A program made the translations under genes and the position numbers. A model generated the notes under the pieces. The model was not told the origin of the DNA and searched no databases. It saw only the letters and a program-made list of their open reading frames with translations. A DNA stretch of 64,000 bases from UBA6627 sp965248675 (GTDB lineage Bacteria > Chloroflexota > Dehalococcoidia > UBA2979): contig CBDFJZ010000006.1 of assembly GCA_965248675.1 (NCBI GenBank), positions 186,001 to 250,000 of the forward strand, read 5' to 3'. Positions within the stretch are counted from its first letter, which is position 1, and every line of letters begins with the position of its first letter. Positions 1 to 8,811 of this stretch are shown here, piece after piece.

Positions 1-906
1 CTCGGTCTGAGTGCGTGCGCCCTCGGTCAGCACCACGATGACATGGATGGATGCCGCGGCGTCGGTCGACAAGACGCCGGCGGTATTCAGCAGCCAGCCG
101 TCCGGCTCCGGGTACCAACCGTTCTTGATCGCCAGCGTCGCCGCAGCGCCGGTCGAGAGGTCGACCCCCGCTGAAGCGCCCCAGCGTTGGTCGGCCGCCA
201 CCTCCCGCATCAGCGCGAGCGCTTCCAGCCGCGCCTCCGTGCCCAGCGGAGATGCCTCGTCTGCGAGAAGATCGAGCAGCTTGATGACTGCGAAGGGCGT
301 CGCGAGGGAGTCCCCCCACTGGTGATCCGGCGCATAGTCGATGCCCGCGACGCCGAGCGGCTCGAGCAGCGTGGCGAGGCCCGGGCCCCCGCCGAGCGAA
401 TGCCAGAGTGCGTCCGTCGCCTCGTTTTCGCTGAGCGTGATCATCTGCCGGAGGAGGGTCCGCTCCTCGACCGTGAGCGCGCGACCCGCGAGCCTCGCGC
501 GCTCGAAGGTCGCGATCATCACCGGCACCTTGACGACGCTCGCGAGTGCGAACGGTCCGTCATCGCCGCCGATGTAGATCTCCCGATCCGGCGTTCGCAC
601 GGCGACGCCAACACGCTGCGGGGCCGCCTCGATCAGTGCGACCGCTGCCGGGAACCGCTTCGCGAGCGGCTCCCCGGTGGAAAGCCGAGCCTCCGGCTGA
701 GGCTCGGGTGCGGGAGTCGCGGTTGCGCTCAGAGGGGCGGCCCGCGTCGGCTCGGCGGTGGGAGTGACCTCTAGCGCTGGCGCGGTCAGGGCAGATCGCG
801 GCGTAGCGCTTTCGACGGCCACCGGGGCGTCCGGCAGCGTCTCCGCGCGGCATGCGGTGATCAGAAGAAGCGCCCCCAACAGGGCGATTCCGGGGATGCG
901 GGCCAT
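1..906 (-). CDS. Beta-lactamase-family serine hydrolase, lipoprotein (3' end outside window)
   Basis: The minus-strand frame is open from an ATG at 906 to the window edge (302 codons, no stop), so the C-terminus is missing. It opens with a hydrophobic segment and a lipobox (LITAC, Cys19), followed by a Thr/Pro/Ala-rich linker to about residue 80, so it should be a lipid-anchored extracytoplasmic protein. The catalytic domain carries the class A/PBP-type triad of motifs: SVVK (Ser123, Lys126), SEN (159-161, in the place of SDN) and KNG (261-263, in the place of KTG). No Glu166-like omega-loop residue could be assigned, so it may be a carboxypeptidase or beta-lactamase-like hydrolase rather than a true resistance enzyme. 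It lies downstream of another lipoprotein hydrolase on the same strand. Confidence 0.85.
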   Translation of the reverse strand, partial: MARIPGIALLGALLLITACRAETLPDAPVAVESATPRSALTAPALEVTPTAEPTRAAPLSATATPAPEPQPEARLSTGEPLAKRFPAAVALIEAAPQRVGVAVRTPDREIYIGGDDGPFALASVVKVPVMIATFERARLAGRALTVEERTLLRQMITLSENEATDALWHSLGGGPGLATLLEPLGVAGIDYAPDHQWGDSLATPFAVIKLLDLLADEASPLGTEARLEALALMREVAADQRWGASAGVDLSTGAAATLAIKNGWYPEPDGWLLNTAGVLSTDAAASIHVIVVLTEGARTQTE

Positions 907-1034
907 CGAAACGCCGTCCAGTGCCCCGCCGTTTCGGCTTTGAGGGTAACGGTTGTCCACTCGTGATCGTCAACACCCCGAGGCCAGTCCCGTATCGGAG
1001 CAACCTCGACCGACTTGACGAACGGCGATCGGGG

Positions 1035-1838
1035 CTACGGCCGGAGCGCGGCCTCGAACGCGGCGGCAATCCGCGCATGTCCGGCGTCGTTGGCGTGGAG
1101 GCAGTCGCCCGTGATCTCGTCGACGGTCAACTCGCCCACCTCCGCGACCGAGACGTCGGCCGCCGCTGCCGCGGCGCGGATTTCGTCGTTGAGCCCCAGA
1201 TCGAGGCCGAGCGCGGGCTGACCCTCGAGCACGACGTCTCCGATCAACTCGAAGTCGTGGAGCCGGCAGGACGGGTGCGCGAGCGGGTTGTAGTACGTCA
1301 TCACGACGATCGGGACGTCGGGCCCCGCGGCATCCCGCAACGCCCGGATGATCACGAGCAAGTTCGTGCGCACCTGGCCGATTCGATCGCGAGCGGCGGA
1401 CAGGCAGACGTCGTCGACCACCCCGCCACAGATCGCGAAGAGCTCGAACGCGTCGTTGCCGCCCAGGCCGACCGTAATCACGTCTACGTCGTCGGTCGTC
1501 GCCGCCGTCCTCCGCGCGGCCTCGATCACGGCGAGCGCCTCGGTGAGCTGACCGTCATCGATGACCGTTCGGGTGTCGGCGCCAGAACGGGCAACGTTGG
1601 CCAGCTCGAGCTGCGAGCCTGCCGGGCGACCATCGTTGAGCCGCTCGAGCAATCGAGGTACGTAGCCGCCCGTCGGCCAGTCGTTCGCACCCACGCCGAC
1701 GCCGAGCGAGTCGCCGAGCGCGAGGTAGACCGGTGATCCCGCCGGCTCGAGGTCAGCGCCGCAGGCGGCGACGAACAGCCAGGTGGCGGCCGCCGCCAGG
1801 ACGGAGGAGCGGAGCGACCGGATCGAGGTGTTTCCCAA
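1035..1838 (-). CDS. SGNH/GDSL-family hydrolase, predicted lipoprotein
   Basis: A 267-residue protein with an N-terminal hydrophobic stretch ending in FVAAC, a plausible lipobox, so it is probably anchored outside the membrane. The SGNH blocks are visible in order: block I ALGDSLGVG (nucleophile Ser), block III GLGGND, and block V DCLHANDAGH with the catalytic Asp and His. Such enzymes hydrolyse esters or lipids, and the substrate cannot be read from the sequence. It is followed about 130 bp later on the same strand by the beta-lactamase-like lipoprotein gene, and both look like envelope enzymes. Confidence 0.85.
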   Translation of the reverse strand: MGNTSIRSLRSSVLAAAATWLFVAACGADLEPAGSPVYLALGDSLGVGVGANDWPTGGYVPRLLERLNDGRPAGSQLELANVARSGADTRTVIDDGQLTEALAVIEAARRTAATTDDVDVITVGLGGNDAFELFAICGGVVDDVCLSAARDRIGQVRTNLLVIIRALRDAAGPDVPIVVMTYYNPLAHPSCRLHDFELIGDVVLEGQPALGLDLGLNDEIRAAAAAADVSVAEVGELTVDEITGDCLHANDAGHARIAAAFEAALRP

Positions 1839-1864
1839 TCCCCGGCCGCCCCGCCCTCGACTAG

Positions 1865-4020
1865 CTAGTCATCGTCGTCGTCGTCGGACTCATGACCGCG
1901 GTGATCGTGATCGAAGCCAGCTTGCTTGATGATCACGACCATGATCACCTCTTCCGCGTGCGCGGAGAGCTTCCCGCTCTCCACAAGGCGGCATAGGGTC
2001 TTCAGCGACGGGTGTGAATGCCGGTCGAGGTCGTCGCAGATCTCCTCGACAAGCGCGTTGTCGACGAAGCCGGCCTGCCACTCGACGAGCGCGCTCGCCT
2101 GGTGCTCGCCGGCGTCGAGCACGCCGTCATCGTCGACGTCCGCCCAGGCGAGGATCAGGTCGGTTCCGACACCGCCCTCGCCTTCGTACTTGAAGCTCGC
2201 ACGCCCGTTGCCGTCGGTGCGGTCACGACCGGTCTCGCCGGTGTTCGGCCCGGCGATCACCTCGAACCGGATGCGCACGCCCTCGGCGGCCGGGTTCAGC
2301 TGCGCGGTGACCCTGTGGTCCCTGCCCACCCGCTCCCGATCGAAGTCAGGCGTGAGCGAGAGACCTGCGACGGCCAGCGTTGTCCACTGTTTGGTGGCGA
2401 TCGCCTGCGGCTCGCCCGCGTCGACCCGTCCGTCTCGATCGAAGTCGAGCCAGCAGAGGATCACGTCCGTTCCGAGACCGCCGTCACCGAGATACGACAG
2501 GTTGGCGATCCCGCTCGAGTTCGTGTCGTCCGAGCCCTTCGTGCCAGCGTTCGGGCCGCTGGTCACCTCGAAGCGAACGAGCAGGTCGCGCTCGGCCGGC
2601 GAGACGGTCGCGGTCATCGAGTGCACGGTCCCCAGCGGGTTCGTGTCGCTGGTCGGCGACAGCGAGAACCCACTGCCGGCGACAGCGACCCAGATCGCGC
2701 TGGCGAACGCGCGCGACTCGCCCGAGTCCAGCACGCCGTCGTCGTCTTCGTCGATCCATCCCGTGATGAGGTCGGAACCGGTCAGGCTGCCAACGTAGCT
2801 GAAGGTCACCTGGCCCGCCGAGTTCGTGAGCGCGCGGATGTTCACGCCCGTTTGCGGTCCCGCGAAGATCCGGAAGCGCACGACGGTGCCCGTCGCGACG
2901 GGGCTGATCGTCCCCTGTACGGTGTGCGTCGTACCGGTCGTGTTCGTGTCGCTAGACGGGCTGAGGACGATCGCCGCGGTCGCGTCGGTCACCCAGGTCT
3001 TGATCGCGACGACGCTCGGCTCGATTGAGTCGTGCACGGTGTCGCCGTCGAGGTCGGCCCAGGCGAGAATCACGTCCACGCCGGCGCCGCCGTCGCCGAC
3101 GTAGCTGTAGGTCGCGCGCCCGCTGGCATCGGTCAACGTCACGCCGCTCTCGCCGATGTTCGGCCCGGACGAGATGCTGAAGCGCATCAACACGTTGGCC
3201 TGCGCGGGCGAGAGCGTCGTCGTCACCGAGTGCACCGTGTCTACCGGGTTCGAATCGGTACTCGGCGAGATCGAGAGCCCGCCGGACGACGACGTCACCC
3301 ACGTCTTGGTCGCCGTGTCGCGAGGCTCATCTGCGTCGAGAATTCCGTTCCGGTTCAGGTCCGCCCACGCGAGGATCGTGTCTACGCCGATCCCACCCGT
3401 GCCGTCATATCGGAGCTCCGACTGGCCGTTCGTGTCTGTGGTCCCGATTCGGGGATCGCCCTGGTTCGGGCCGGACACGACGCGGAAACGGATGATGATG
3501 CCCGACTGGGGCGATGAAATCGTCGCCGTCATCCGGTGCGTGGTGCCAGCGGGGTTCGTGGCGCTACTGGGGGACAGCGTGAGCCCGGTCACGGGGCTGG
3601 TGATCCACTCCCGGATCGCGGCGGTCTGCGGCTCGGTGATGTCCCGCACGCCGTCGGAGTCGCATCGGCCCAGATCAAGATCGCGTCGGTGCCGTTCCCG
3701 CCGTCGCCGACGTAACTCAGCACTGCCTACCCACCGCTGTTGGTGAGCGCGCTCGCCGTGTCGTTCGCGTTCGGGCCGGACAGCACCTTCATGCGGACGC
3801 GCACGCCGCTCTCGACGGGGAAGACGGTGGCGGTCATCACGTGGGTGCTGCCGACGAGGCCGGTTGAGCTCGTCGGATCCACGAACACGCTGGTGGTCTC
3901 GGCGCTCGCGCCGCTCGACATCACGAGCGCCGCCGCCATCGCAGCGACAAACGCGAGTGCGGCCAGCGCACCCAGGCGGCGCCGGCTGACTGGCCTGCTG
4001 GTGATCTGAGTGAAACTCAT
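1865..4020 (-). pseudogene. Secreted protein of six Ig-like (Big_1-like) repeats, broken by a stop and a frameshift
   Basis: The start at 4020 (MSFTQ...) follows a GGGG-type ribosome site and encodes a signal peptide ending near ASA. Six repeats of about 102 residues follow, each with an SPSSxTNPxGTxH opening, a SGPNxG centre, a TDxxGxAxxSYxGDGG strand and an acidic loop of the form WADxDxDGxxDxxEP that resembles an EF-hand/dockerin calcium loop. The C-terminus (about 65 residues) has two His/Asp-rich patches and ends in six Asp. Within repeat 1 there is an in-frame TAG at 3727-3729 where the other repeats suggest Gln, and at about 3661-3664 one base appears to be missing. Outside these two points the frame is intact. 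It is probably a surface adhesin-like protein. Whether it is truly dead or mis-sequenced is open. Confidence 0.75.
2063..3894 (-). repeat. Six tandem repeats of about 306 bp coding Ig-like modules
   Basis: Repeat units begin roughly every 102 codons and share the conserved positions listed for the host gene. They are diverged at DNA level (synonymous and conservative changes), so they represent old protein-domain duplications rather than recent DNA repeats. Confidence 0.75.
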
Positions 4021-4154
4021 CGGTACCCCGCAACCCTGCACGCCGGGCGTCGCCCGGCAGCTGTTTCGGCCGATCGCATGCGCCGCCAGGAGGCGGTCCG
4101 GCAGATAGGCGCGGCCGCGTAAGAAACGTGACGGCTATCCGTCAAGTTCCGAGT

Positions 4155-4177
4155 CTTTGTTCGGATCGATAACAAAG
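4155..4177. terminator. 7-bp stem hairpin between sigma factor and repeat-protein genes
   Basis: CTTTGTT and AACAAAG form a 7-bp perfect stem around a 9-base loop. It sits between the stop of the sigma gene (4194) and the start of the repeat-protein gene (4020), both minus strand. It could be a weak terminator for the sigma gene or part of the leader of the next gene. There is no clear T-run. Confidence 0.35.
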
Positions 4178-4193
4178 CCGATATCGAGCTCGG

Positions 4194-4844
4194 CTAGGGG
4201 GCGTCGCCCTCGATCAATCGCTGCATCGAGCGGAGCGCCCGATATTGCAGCGCGCGGGTCGCCTGTTCGCTGCGGTCCATGAGGCGGGCAACCTCAGCGT
4301 GGGGAAGATCGCGCAAGAATCGCAACGTCAGGACGGCACGCTGGTCGCTCGGGAGCTGCACGAGCGCCGCCCGCAGCCGATCGAGGTCGGCCTCACGATC
4401 GAGCAGCCCGCTCGGCGAGCTGAACTCGCTTGGATCGGCCGCCTCGGGAGCGTGTTCGAGCGGCGCGGTCCGTTCGCGGCGCAGCTCGGAGAACGCCTGA
4501 TGATGCGCGATCCGCGCGAGCCACGAGTCGAACCGATCCGCGCGGCGTAGCTGCGGCAGGTCCTTCCAGGCGAGCAGGAAGGTCTGCGCGACGACATCTT
4601 CGGCGCGATCGGCGTCCCGAACCAGCGCCGCGACCTGCCGCGCGATGCTCCGGAACTGGAGCCGGTACAGGCCCTCGAACGCCGAGCGATCGCGATCGCG
4701 CGCCCGCTCGACCAGCTCGATCGGCGACACGACGCGCCGAGGTGAGGCGGCGCGGCGCGGCGCATCGGAGCTCACCTGGTCACGAGGAGTGACCGCGAGC
4801 GGTTGCGCGCCGGGGCCCCTCAGGCCCGCGCTGTCCTCGACCAT
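4194..4844 (-). CDS. ECF-type RNA polymerase sigma factor
   Basis: A sigma-70 family protein of 216 residues. The sigma2 region is visible as FEGLYRLQFRSIARQVAALV...AEDVVAQTFLLAWKDLPQLR, and the sigma4 region as LPSDQRAVLTLRFLRDLPHAEVARLM followed by a recognition helix (SEQATRALQYRALRSMQR). A TTG start at 4874 is possible, but the ATG at 4844 has a good GGGGAAAG site and is preferred. It is preceded on the same strand by a membrane protein with anti-sigma-like layout, so the pair probably forms a membrane-gated signalling unit. The secreted repeat protein immediately downstream is a plausible target. Confidence 0.85.
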   Translation of the reverse strand: MVEDSAGLRGPGAQPLAVTPRDQVSSDAPRRAASPRRVVSPIELVERARDRDRSAFEGLYRLQFRSIARQVAALVRDADRAEDVVAQTFLLAWKDLPQLRRADRFDSWLARIAHHQAFSELRRERTAPLEHAPEAADPSEFSSPSGLLDREADLDRLRAALVQLPSDQRAVLTLRFLRDLPHAEVARLMDRSEQATRALQYRALRSMQRLIEGDAP

Positions 4845-4919
4845 TGCTTTCCCCGCCTGCCGATACCGGGCCAACCGCCGCTCGCCATCCGAATCGACTT
4901 CGGAGTCGTCGTGGCGGGC

Positions 4920-6161
4920 TCAGTCCTCATCGGACGGCGTTATGTTGCCAGATTCCAGTGACGAGTGCTCGTCATCTTCGTGACGATCGGCCTCCCGCTC
5001 GGCGGCCTGCAGCAGACGGTCCAGCGCGTGCTCGCAGGTTCTGGCGTCTCGCTTCGACAGCAGGTCGTCGCACAGCTCTTCCGCCAGCTCGACTGCGCGC
5101 TCGCAATCAACCATGCCTGGCGCACGGCTCGCCGCGCCGCACGCCGCGACGGCGGCGCTCACCGCCCGTTCGCAGCTCGCCCGGTCCGCCCCGGTCAGAC
5201 CGAAGCAGAGCGATTGATTGCCATGAGCGACCACGGGCGCCGCCACGCCGGCCGGGCGTCCGGGCAAGCCCCCGGGCGGGCCGCCGCCGCGCTGCGCGTT
5301 CTCGACCGCGTTGGTCACCCCCTCCAGCGAAGCGACCGAGGCCGCAACCGACGGCGTGCTCACCGCGATCGGGGGCCGTGCGGAGGGCGCCGCCGGCCCC
5401 GGTGCGACGGCCTCCTTGGCGAGAGCGCCCGCCGCCGCCGCGCCCGGCGCGCCGGGCACGAGGGTCGCCTCCGCCTGCGGCAGGGGCGATCGGCCGACGG
5501 AGGGATCGACCTCGGGGCCGCGATCGCTCGCGTTCACTGGTAGCCCCGCGGCCGCCAGCAGCATGTTCGATCGCACCTCGACTAATTCCGCGTCCGCGGC
5601 CGGCAGGAGGATCGCGACCACCTTTTCGAGCTGCGATAGTACGTTCTCGCGCTCGGTCGGGTCGAGGTCGGACAGCGTCTCCGGACGGCGGTCGATCGTC
5701 GCCACCAGCGAAGCGGTCAGCGCGGCAACCGAATCGCGCTCGTCCGCGGTCAACACGTCGTCGGCGAGCGCCTCCGTCGTCACTGCGGAGAGTTCATCGA
5801 CATCGGCCAGGAACGCGGCCGATGTACTCGTGGGTTCCGAGATCAACGAGAACATGATCGCGAACAGCGCGACGCTGGCCGCGATCGCAGGCCCCCACGC
5901 CGCGCGGGGAATCGCCTGCCCCTCGCGCCAGCGCCCGAGTGGCGAGCGTGCGCGCTCCCGCTCGTGCGCCTCGATGCCCGCCGCGACCCGACTCCATACC
6001 GCGTCCTGACGAGGCGGCGACGCCTGTGCGGACAGATCTCCGAGCGCGGCCGCGAGGTCGGCGAGCGCCTCGGTCGACGGATCGACCGGCGTCGATCGCT
6101 CGCCATCGCGGCGCGCGGCGATCAGGCGATCGAGCTCATCGGCTTGGTGGTCGGACGACAT
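4920..6161 (-). CDS. Membrane protein upstream of ECF sigma factor, anti-sigma-like (DUF5667-like, tentative)
   Basis: 413 residues with a GGGGAG site before the ATG. Residues 1-90 are hydrophilic and would be cytoplasmic. One transmembrane helix follows (about 90-110: AAWGPAIAASVALFAIMFSLI), then an external part with a helical segment rich in Asp/Glu and Leu (about 120-200), an Ala/Pro/Gly-rich linker, and a C-terminal region with five or more Cys (CFG, CER, CGA, CER, CDD, CEH) at the end. One TM helix next to an ECF sigma gene suggests an anti-sigma factor, but no ZAS zinc motif is seen in the N-terminal part, so the role is inferred from position and topology. Note the order: this gene precedes the sigma gene. 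Confidence 0.6.
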   Translation of the reverse strand: MSSDHQADELDRLIAARRDGERSTPVDPSTEALADLAAALGDLSAQASPPRQDAVWSRVAAGIEAHERERARSPLGRWREGQAIPRAAWGPAIAASVALFAIMFSLISEPTSTSAAFLADVDELSAVTTEALADDVLTADERDSVAALTASLVATIDRRPETLSDLDPTERENVLSQLEKVVAILLPAADAELVEVRSNMLLAAAGLPVNASDRGPEVDPSVGRSPLPQAEATLVPGAPGAAAAGALAKEAVAPGPAAPSARPPIAVSTPSVAASVASLEGVTNAVENAQRGGGPPGGLPGRPAGVAAPVVAHGNQSLCFGLTGADRASCERAVSAAVAACGAASRAPGMVDCERAVELAEELCDDLLSKRDARTCEHALDRLLQAAEREADRHEDDEHSSLESGNITPSDED

Positions 6162-6337
6162 CGCGACTCCCCGGTCCGCGGACGCGCTGAGACGGCGCGT
6201 CGCGAGACGTCGCCTGATAGGCGTTCACCGGCGGCGGGCGTGACGAACCGCTGATCGGGCGTCAGCGGCTGGTGAGGAAGAGATCGGCTACCGTGCGCCG
6301 GTATCCGACCGATCACGCCGCGAGAGGACCACCAGCC

Positions 6338-6730
6338 GTGCCCTACCGTGTGAACCACATCCACCTGAAGTCCCACGACCCCAAGGCCTGTGCCGACTGG
6401 TGGGTCAAGGCGTTCAACTTCACGATCGTCTCCGACGTCGTCCGCGACGCCGGCGATCGCTTCATCACCTGCCAGAGCGAAGATGGGATGCGCATCCCGA
6501 TCTCCGAGGCGATGCCGGGCCAGACGTTAGCCCCGGGCGACGCCGGCCTGCGCGAGGGCCTCGAGCACTTCGGCATCGACTCCGATGACATCGACGCCGA
6601 CATCTCGCGCCTCGAGGGTCTTGGCGCGACCCTGCTCGACGGCCCGCGCGAGATGAGCCCGACGACGCGGATCGCCTTCGTCGAGGTGCCCGATCACGTC
6701 CGGCTCGAGCTGATCGAGCGCAAGGACTGA
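6338..6730 (+). CDS. VOC (glyoxalase/dioxygenase fold) family protein
   Basis: A 130-residue protein. The GTG at 6338 is preferred to an earlier in-frame ATG because GAGAGG lies just upstream and the conserved domain starts there (VPYRVNHIHLKSHDP). It has the two beta-alpha-beta-beta-beta halves of a single VOC domain, with a metal-ligand-like His in the first strand (NHIHLK) and a Glu in the last (VRLELIERKD). It could be an isomerase, epimerase or dioxygenase, and the substrate is unknown. It stands alone, convergent with the GNAT gene. Confidence 0.75.
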   Translation: MPYRVNHIHLKSHDPKACADWWVKAFNFTIVSDVVRDAGDRFITCQSEDGMRIPISEAMPGQTLAPGDAGLREGLEHFGIDSDDIDADISRLEGLGATLLDGPREMSPTTRIAFVEVPDHVRLELIERKD

Positions 6731-6752
6731 GCCAGCCTCGAGGTGATCGGAT

Positions 6753-7247
6753 TCAGCTCAAGTCGCTCGCCTCGCCCGCCAGCGCCTCGATCCCGGCCGC
6801 ATCGAGGCGGTACGGCAGCCAGCTTTCCTGGTGACGCATCCCGAGCCGCTCGTAGAACCCGCGCGCAGGGTTCCAGTCCAGTACCGACAGCTCGAGCCGG
6901 GCACAGCCGCGCTCGCGCGCCACGGCGGCGGCCGCCGCCATCAGCGCTCGGCCGGCCCCGCTCCCCCGCGCCTCCTCGAGTACGAACAAGTCTTCGATGT
7001 AGAGCCCGGCGATCCCCTCCCACGTCGAGTAGCTCATGAAGAACAGAGCGAAGCCGACCGGGGAGCCATCTTGATCGGCGATCAGCGCCTCGAAGCGGGG
7101 CGTTTCGCCGAAGCCATCGCGGACGATGTCCGCCTCGGTCACCTTCACGCTCGATGCAGGCTCGCGCTCGAACTCGGCGAGGCCGCGAATGAAGCGCACG
7201 ATCGCGGGTGCGTCGCCGGACGTCGCCCACCGCACAGCGAGGGTCAT
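6753..7247 (-). CDS. GNAT family N-acetyltransferase
   Basis: 164 residues beginning MTLAVRWATSGDAPAIVRFI. The acetyl-CoA-binding motif A is clear (IEDLFVLEEARGSGAGRALM), followed by the motif B tail with ARGFYERLGMRHQ, typical of diamine or spermidine-type and related GNAT enzymes. The start lies 2 bp after the stop of the SDR gene on the same strand, so the two are probably co-transcribed. The acyl acceptor is not predictable. Confidence 0.9.
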   Translation of the reverse strand: MTLAVRWATSGDAPAIVRFIRGLAEFEREPASSVKVTEADIVRDGFGETPRFEALIADQDGSPVGFALFFMSYSTWEGIAGLYIEDLFVLEEARGSGAGRALMAAAAAVARERGCARLELSVLDWNPARGFYERLGMRHQESWLPYRLDAAGIEALAGEASDLS

Positions 7248-7249
7248 CG

Positions 7250-8020
7250 CTAGAAGCGGGTGTACCCGCCGTCGATCACGAACTGGTCGCCGGTGTGGTA
7301 CTCGCTGGCGTCGCTCATGAGGTACACGGCAAGGCCACCGAAGTCCGCGCCCTGCCCCCAGCGGCGTTCTGGGATGCGTCGCATCACGGCGTCCTCGAAC
7401 CGCTCGTTCCCGAACGTGCGCTCGGTCATCGGGGTCTCGATCCAGCCCGGGATGATCGTGTTCGCCGTGACTCCGTAACGAGCCAGCTCTACCGCAAGCC
7501 CGCGTACCATCGCGATCATCCCTCCCTTGGTCGAGGCATACGGCTGGCCGCGCGGCGCGCCGTGGATCGCCGACGCGCTCGACGTGCCGACCAGGCGACC
7601 GCCCTCGCCGCGCTCGACCATGTGCTTCGCAGCGGTGCGGAACGTCCAGAACACACCATCGAGATTGACGCCGAGGACACGTCGCCATTCTTCGGTGGTG
7701 ATGTCGATGAACGGGATGCCCGCCCCACCGACGCCGGCGTTGGCATACACGCCGTCGACCTTGCCGAACTGGCCCACCGTCTCGGCGAACGACGCCTCGA
7801 CCGCCGCCTCGTCGGACACGTCGCAGATCATCGCCGCGACTTTCGCACCGGTCGCCTCGAGTTGGGCGAGCGCCGCCTTGTTCTTCGTCGGGTTCGTGCC
7901 CCAGATGCAGACGCCCGCGCCGGCCTCGGCGAGAGCCTGCGCCATCCCGAGGCCGATCCCGCTGTTGCCGCCGGTCACCAGCGCGACCTTGCCGCTCAGA
8001 TCCATCGGTGCGTAGGCCAT
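7250..8020 (-). CDS. SDR family oxidoreductase
   Basis: A 256-residue classical short-chain dehydrogenase. It has the Rossmann signature TGGNSGIG near residue 15, a YANAG strand, a Ser before the YASTK catalytic Tyr/Lys pair, and the PGWIETPM segment. It ends in the usual ...HTGDQFVIDGGYTRF. The ATG at 8020 follows GAGAGGA, and a longer upstream extension lacks conservation. It is divergent from the toxin-antitoxin genes, so the 150-bp gap holds both promoters. It forms a probable operon with the GNAT gene. The substrate is unknown. Confidence 0.92.
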   Translation of the reverse strand: MAYAPMDLSGKVALVTGGNSGIGLGMAQALAEAGAGVCIWGTNPTKNKAALAQLEATGAKVAAMICDVSDEAAVEASFAETVGQFGKVDGVYANAGVGGAGIPFIDITTEEWRRVLGVNLDGVFWTFRTAAKHMVERGEGGRLVGTSSASAIHGAPRGQPYASTKGGMIAMVRGLAVELARYGVTANTIIPGWIETPMTERTFGNERFEDAVMRRIPERRWGQGADFGGLAVYLMSDASEYHTGDQFVIDGGYTRF

Positions 8021-8139
8021 CGTGTCGGTCCTCTCGACTGAACGGGGCGGCGACACCCACGGTCGCGGCCTCGCGAATCCTAATCGCGTCGCTGTCTGTT
8101 GCCGAGCGCCGGCGCACCACATACCGTCCGCGCCGCATG

Positions 8140-8156
8140 ATAACGAGTGTCGTTAT
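8140..8156. promoter_or_regulatory. Palindromic operator candidate of the HigB/HigA-like operon
   Basis: ATAACGA-GTG-TCGTTAT is a perfect 7-bp inverted repeat in an AT-rich spot of otherwise GC-rich DNA, 22 bp before the toxin start. Two further TATCGTG direct copies (8157-8163, 8173-8179) follow. The position fits autorepression by the downstream XRE antitoxin. Confidence 0.6.
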
Positions 8157-8178
8157 TATCGTGAGGCGTTACTATCGT

Positions 8179-8466
8179 GTGGTGATTCGAAGCTTCCGCG
8201 ACGGTGACGTCAGACGACTGTTCGAGCGGCAGCGGGTGAGGAGATGGGCGCCAACGCTACAGCGGAGGGCACTACGGAAGCTGCGGATGCTCGATGCGGC
8301 GGTGCGCCTCGATGACGTCCGTGTGCCGCCCGGGAACAGGCTGGAGCGTCTTCGCGGAGACCGTGCGGGGCAGTACAGCATTCGCGTCAACGACCAGTGG
8401 CGGCTCTGTTTCTACTGGCGGTCGGGAGACGCCTACGACGTTGAGATGGTCGACTACCACTCGTAG
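8179..8466 (+). CDS. higB: HigB/RelE-family toxin
   Basis: A 95-residue basic protein starting at one of two adjacent GTG codons (8179 or 8182). It has the RelE/HigB mRNA-interferase layout: SFRDGDVRRLFERQ, a helical centre (LQRRALRKLRMLDAA), then RLERLRGDRAGQYSIRVNDQWRLCFYW and a final DVEMVDYHS. The RLxxLxGDRxGxYSIRVNxQWRxCF core is diagnostic for the HigB-type plasmid-maintenance killer family. The gene precedes its antitoxin, the order typical of higBA. It would cut mRNA at the ribosome when the antitoxin is lost. Confidence 0.88.
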   Translation: MVIRSFRDGDVRRLFERQRVRRWAPTLQRRALRKLRMLDAAVRLDDVRVPPGNRLERLRGDRAGQYSIRVNDQWRLCFYWRSGDAYDVEMVDYHS

Positions 8467-8488
8467 GACGGTGGGAGGAGGTTGGGCG

Positions 8489-8791
8489 ATGACTGCGAAG
8501 AAGAAGCTTGCTCCGATTCATCCCGGCGAGGTCCTCCTTGAGGAGTTTCTGGAGCCGCTGGAGATCAGTCAGTATCGGTTGGCGAAGGACATCAGCGTCC
8601 CGGCGCGCCGGATCAACGAGATCGTGCATCGGAAGCGAGGCGTGTCGGCAGATACCGCGCTACGCCTGGCTCGCTACTTCGGAACCTCCGAGCAGTTCTG
8701 GCTGAACCTTCAAGCGCTGCACGACCTCGACGTGGAGCGCGATCGTCTGGGCGATCGCCTCGACCGTGAGGTAGCGCGGCGCGCCGGCTAG
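8489..8791 (+). CDS. higA: HigA-family XRE antitoxin
   Basis: 100 residues starting at the ATG after GGGAGGAGG. The start IHPGEVLLEEFLEPLEISQYRLAKDISVPARRINEIVHRKRGVSADTALRLARYFGTSEQFWLNLQ is the full HigA helix-turn-helix signature. It would bind the HigB-like toxin encoded 22 bp upstream and repress the shared promoter through the palindrome at 8140-8156. Confidence 0.92.
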   Translation: MTAKKKLAPIHPGEVLLEEFLEPLEISQYRLAKDISVPARRINEIVHRKRGVSADTALRLARYFGTSEQFWLNLQALHDLDVERDRLGDRLDREVARRAG

Positions 8792-8811
8792 CGAACCGTG
8801 CGTGCGCGGGT

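Noticed and set aside
560..1078. 172-codon minus-strand frame overlapping the first lipoprotein gene
   Set aside because: Arg/Ser-rich with no motif. The frame of the beta-lactamase-like protein (1-906) has the signal peptide and SxxK motifs.
4155..4177. Riboswitch before the repeat-protein gene
   Set aside because: Only a simple 7-bp hairpin is present; no known riboswitch core was recognised.
6753..8138. 461-codon minus-strand frame joining SDR-like and GNAT sequence
   Set aside because: The upstream two thirds are the wrong-frame shadow of the SDR gene; the GNAT gene begins at 7247.
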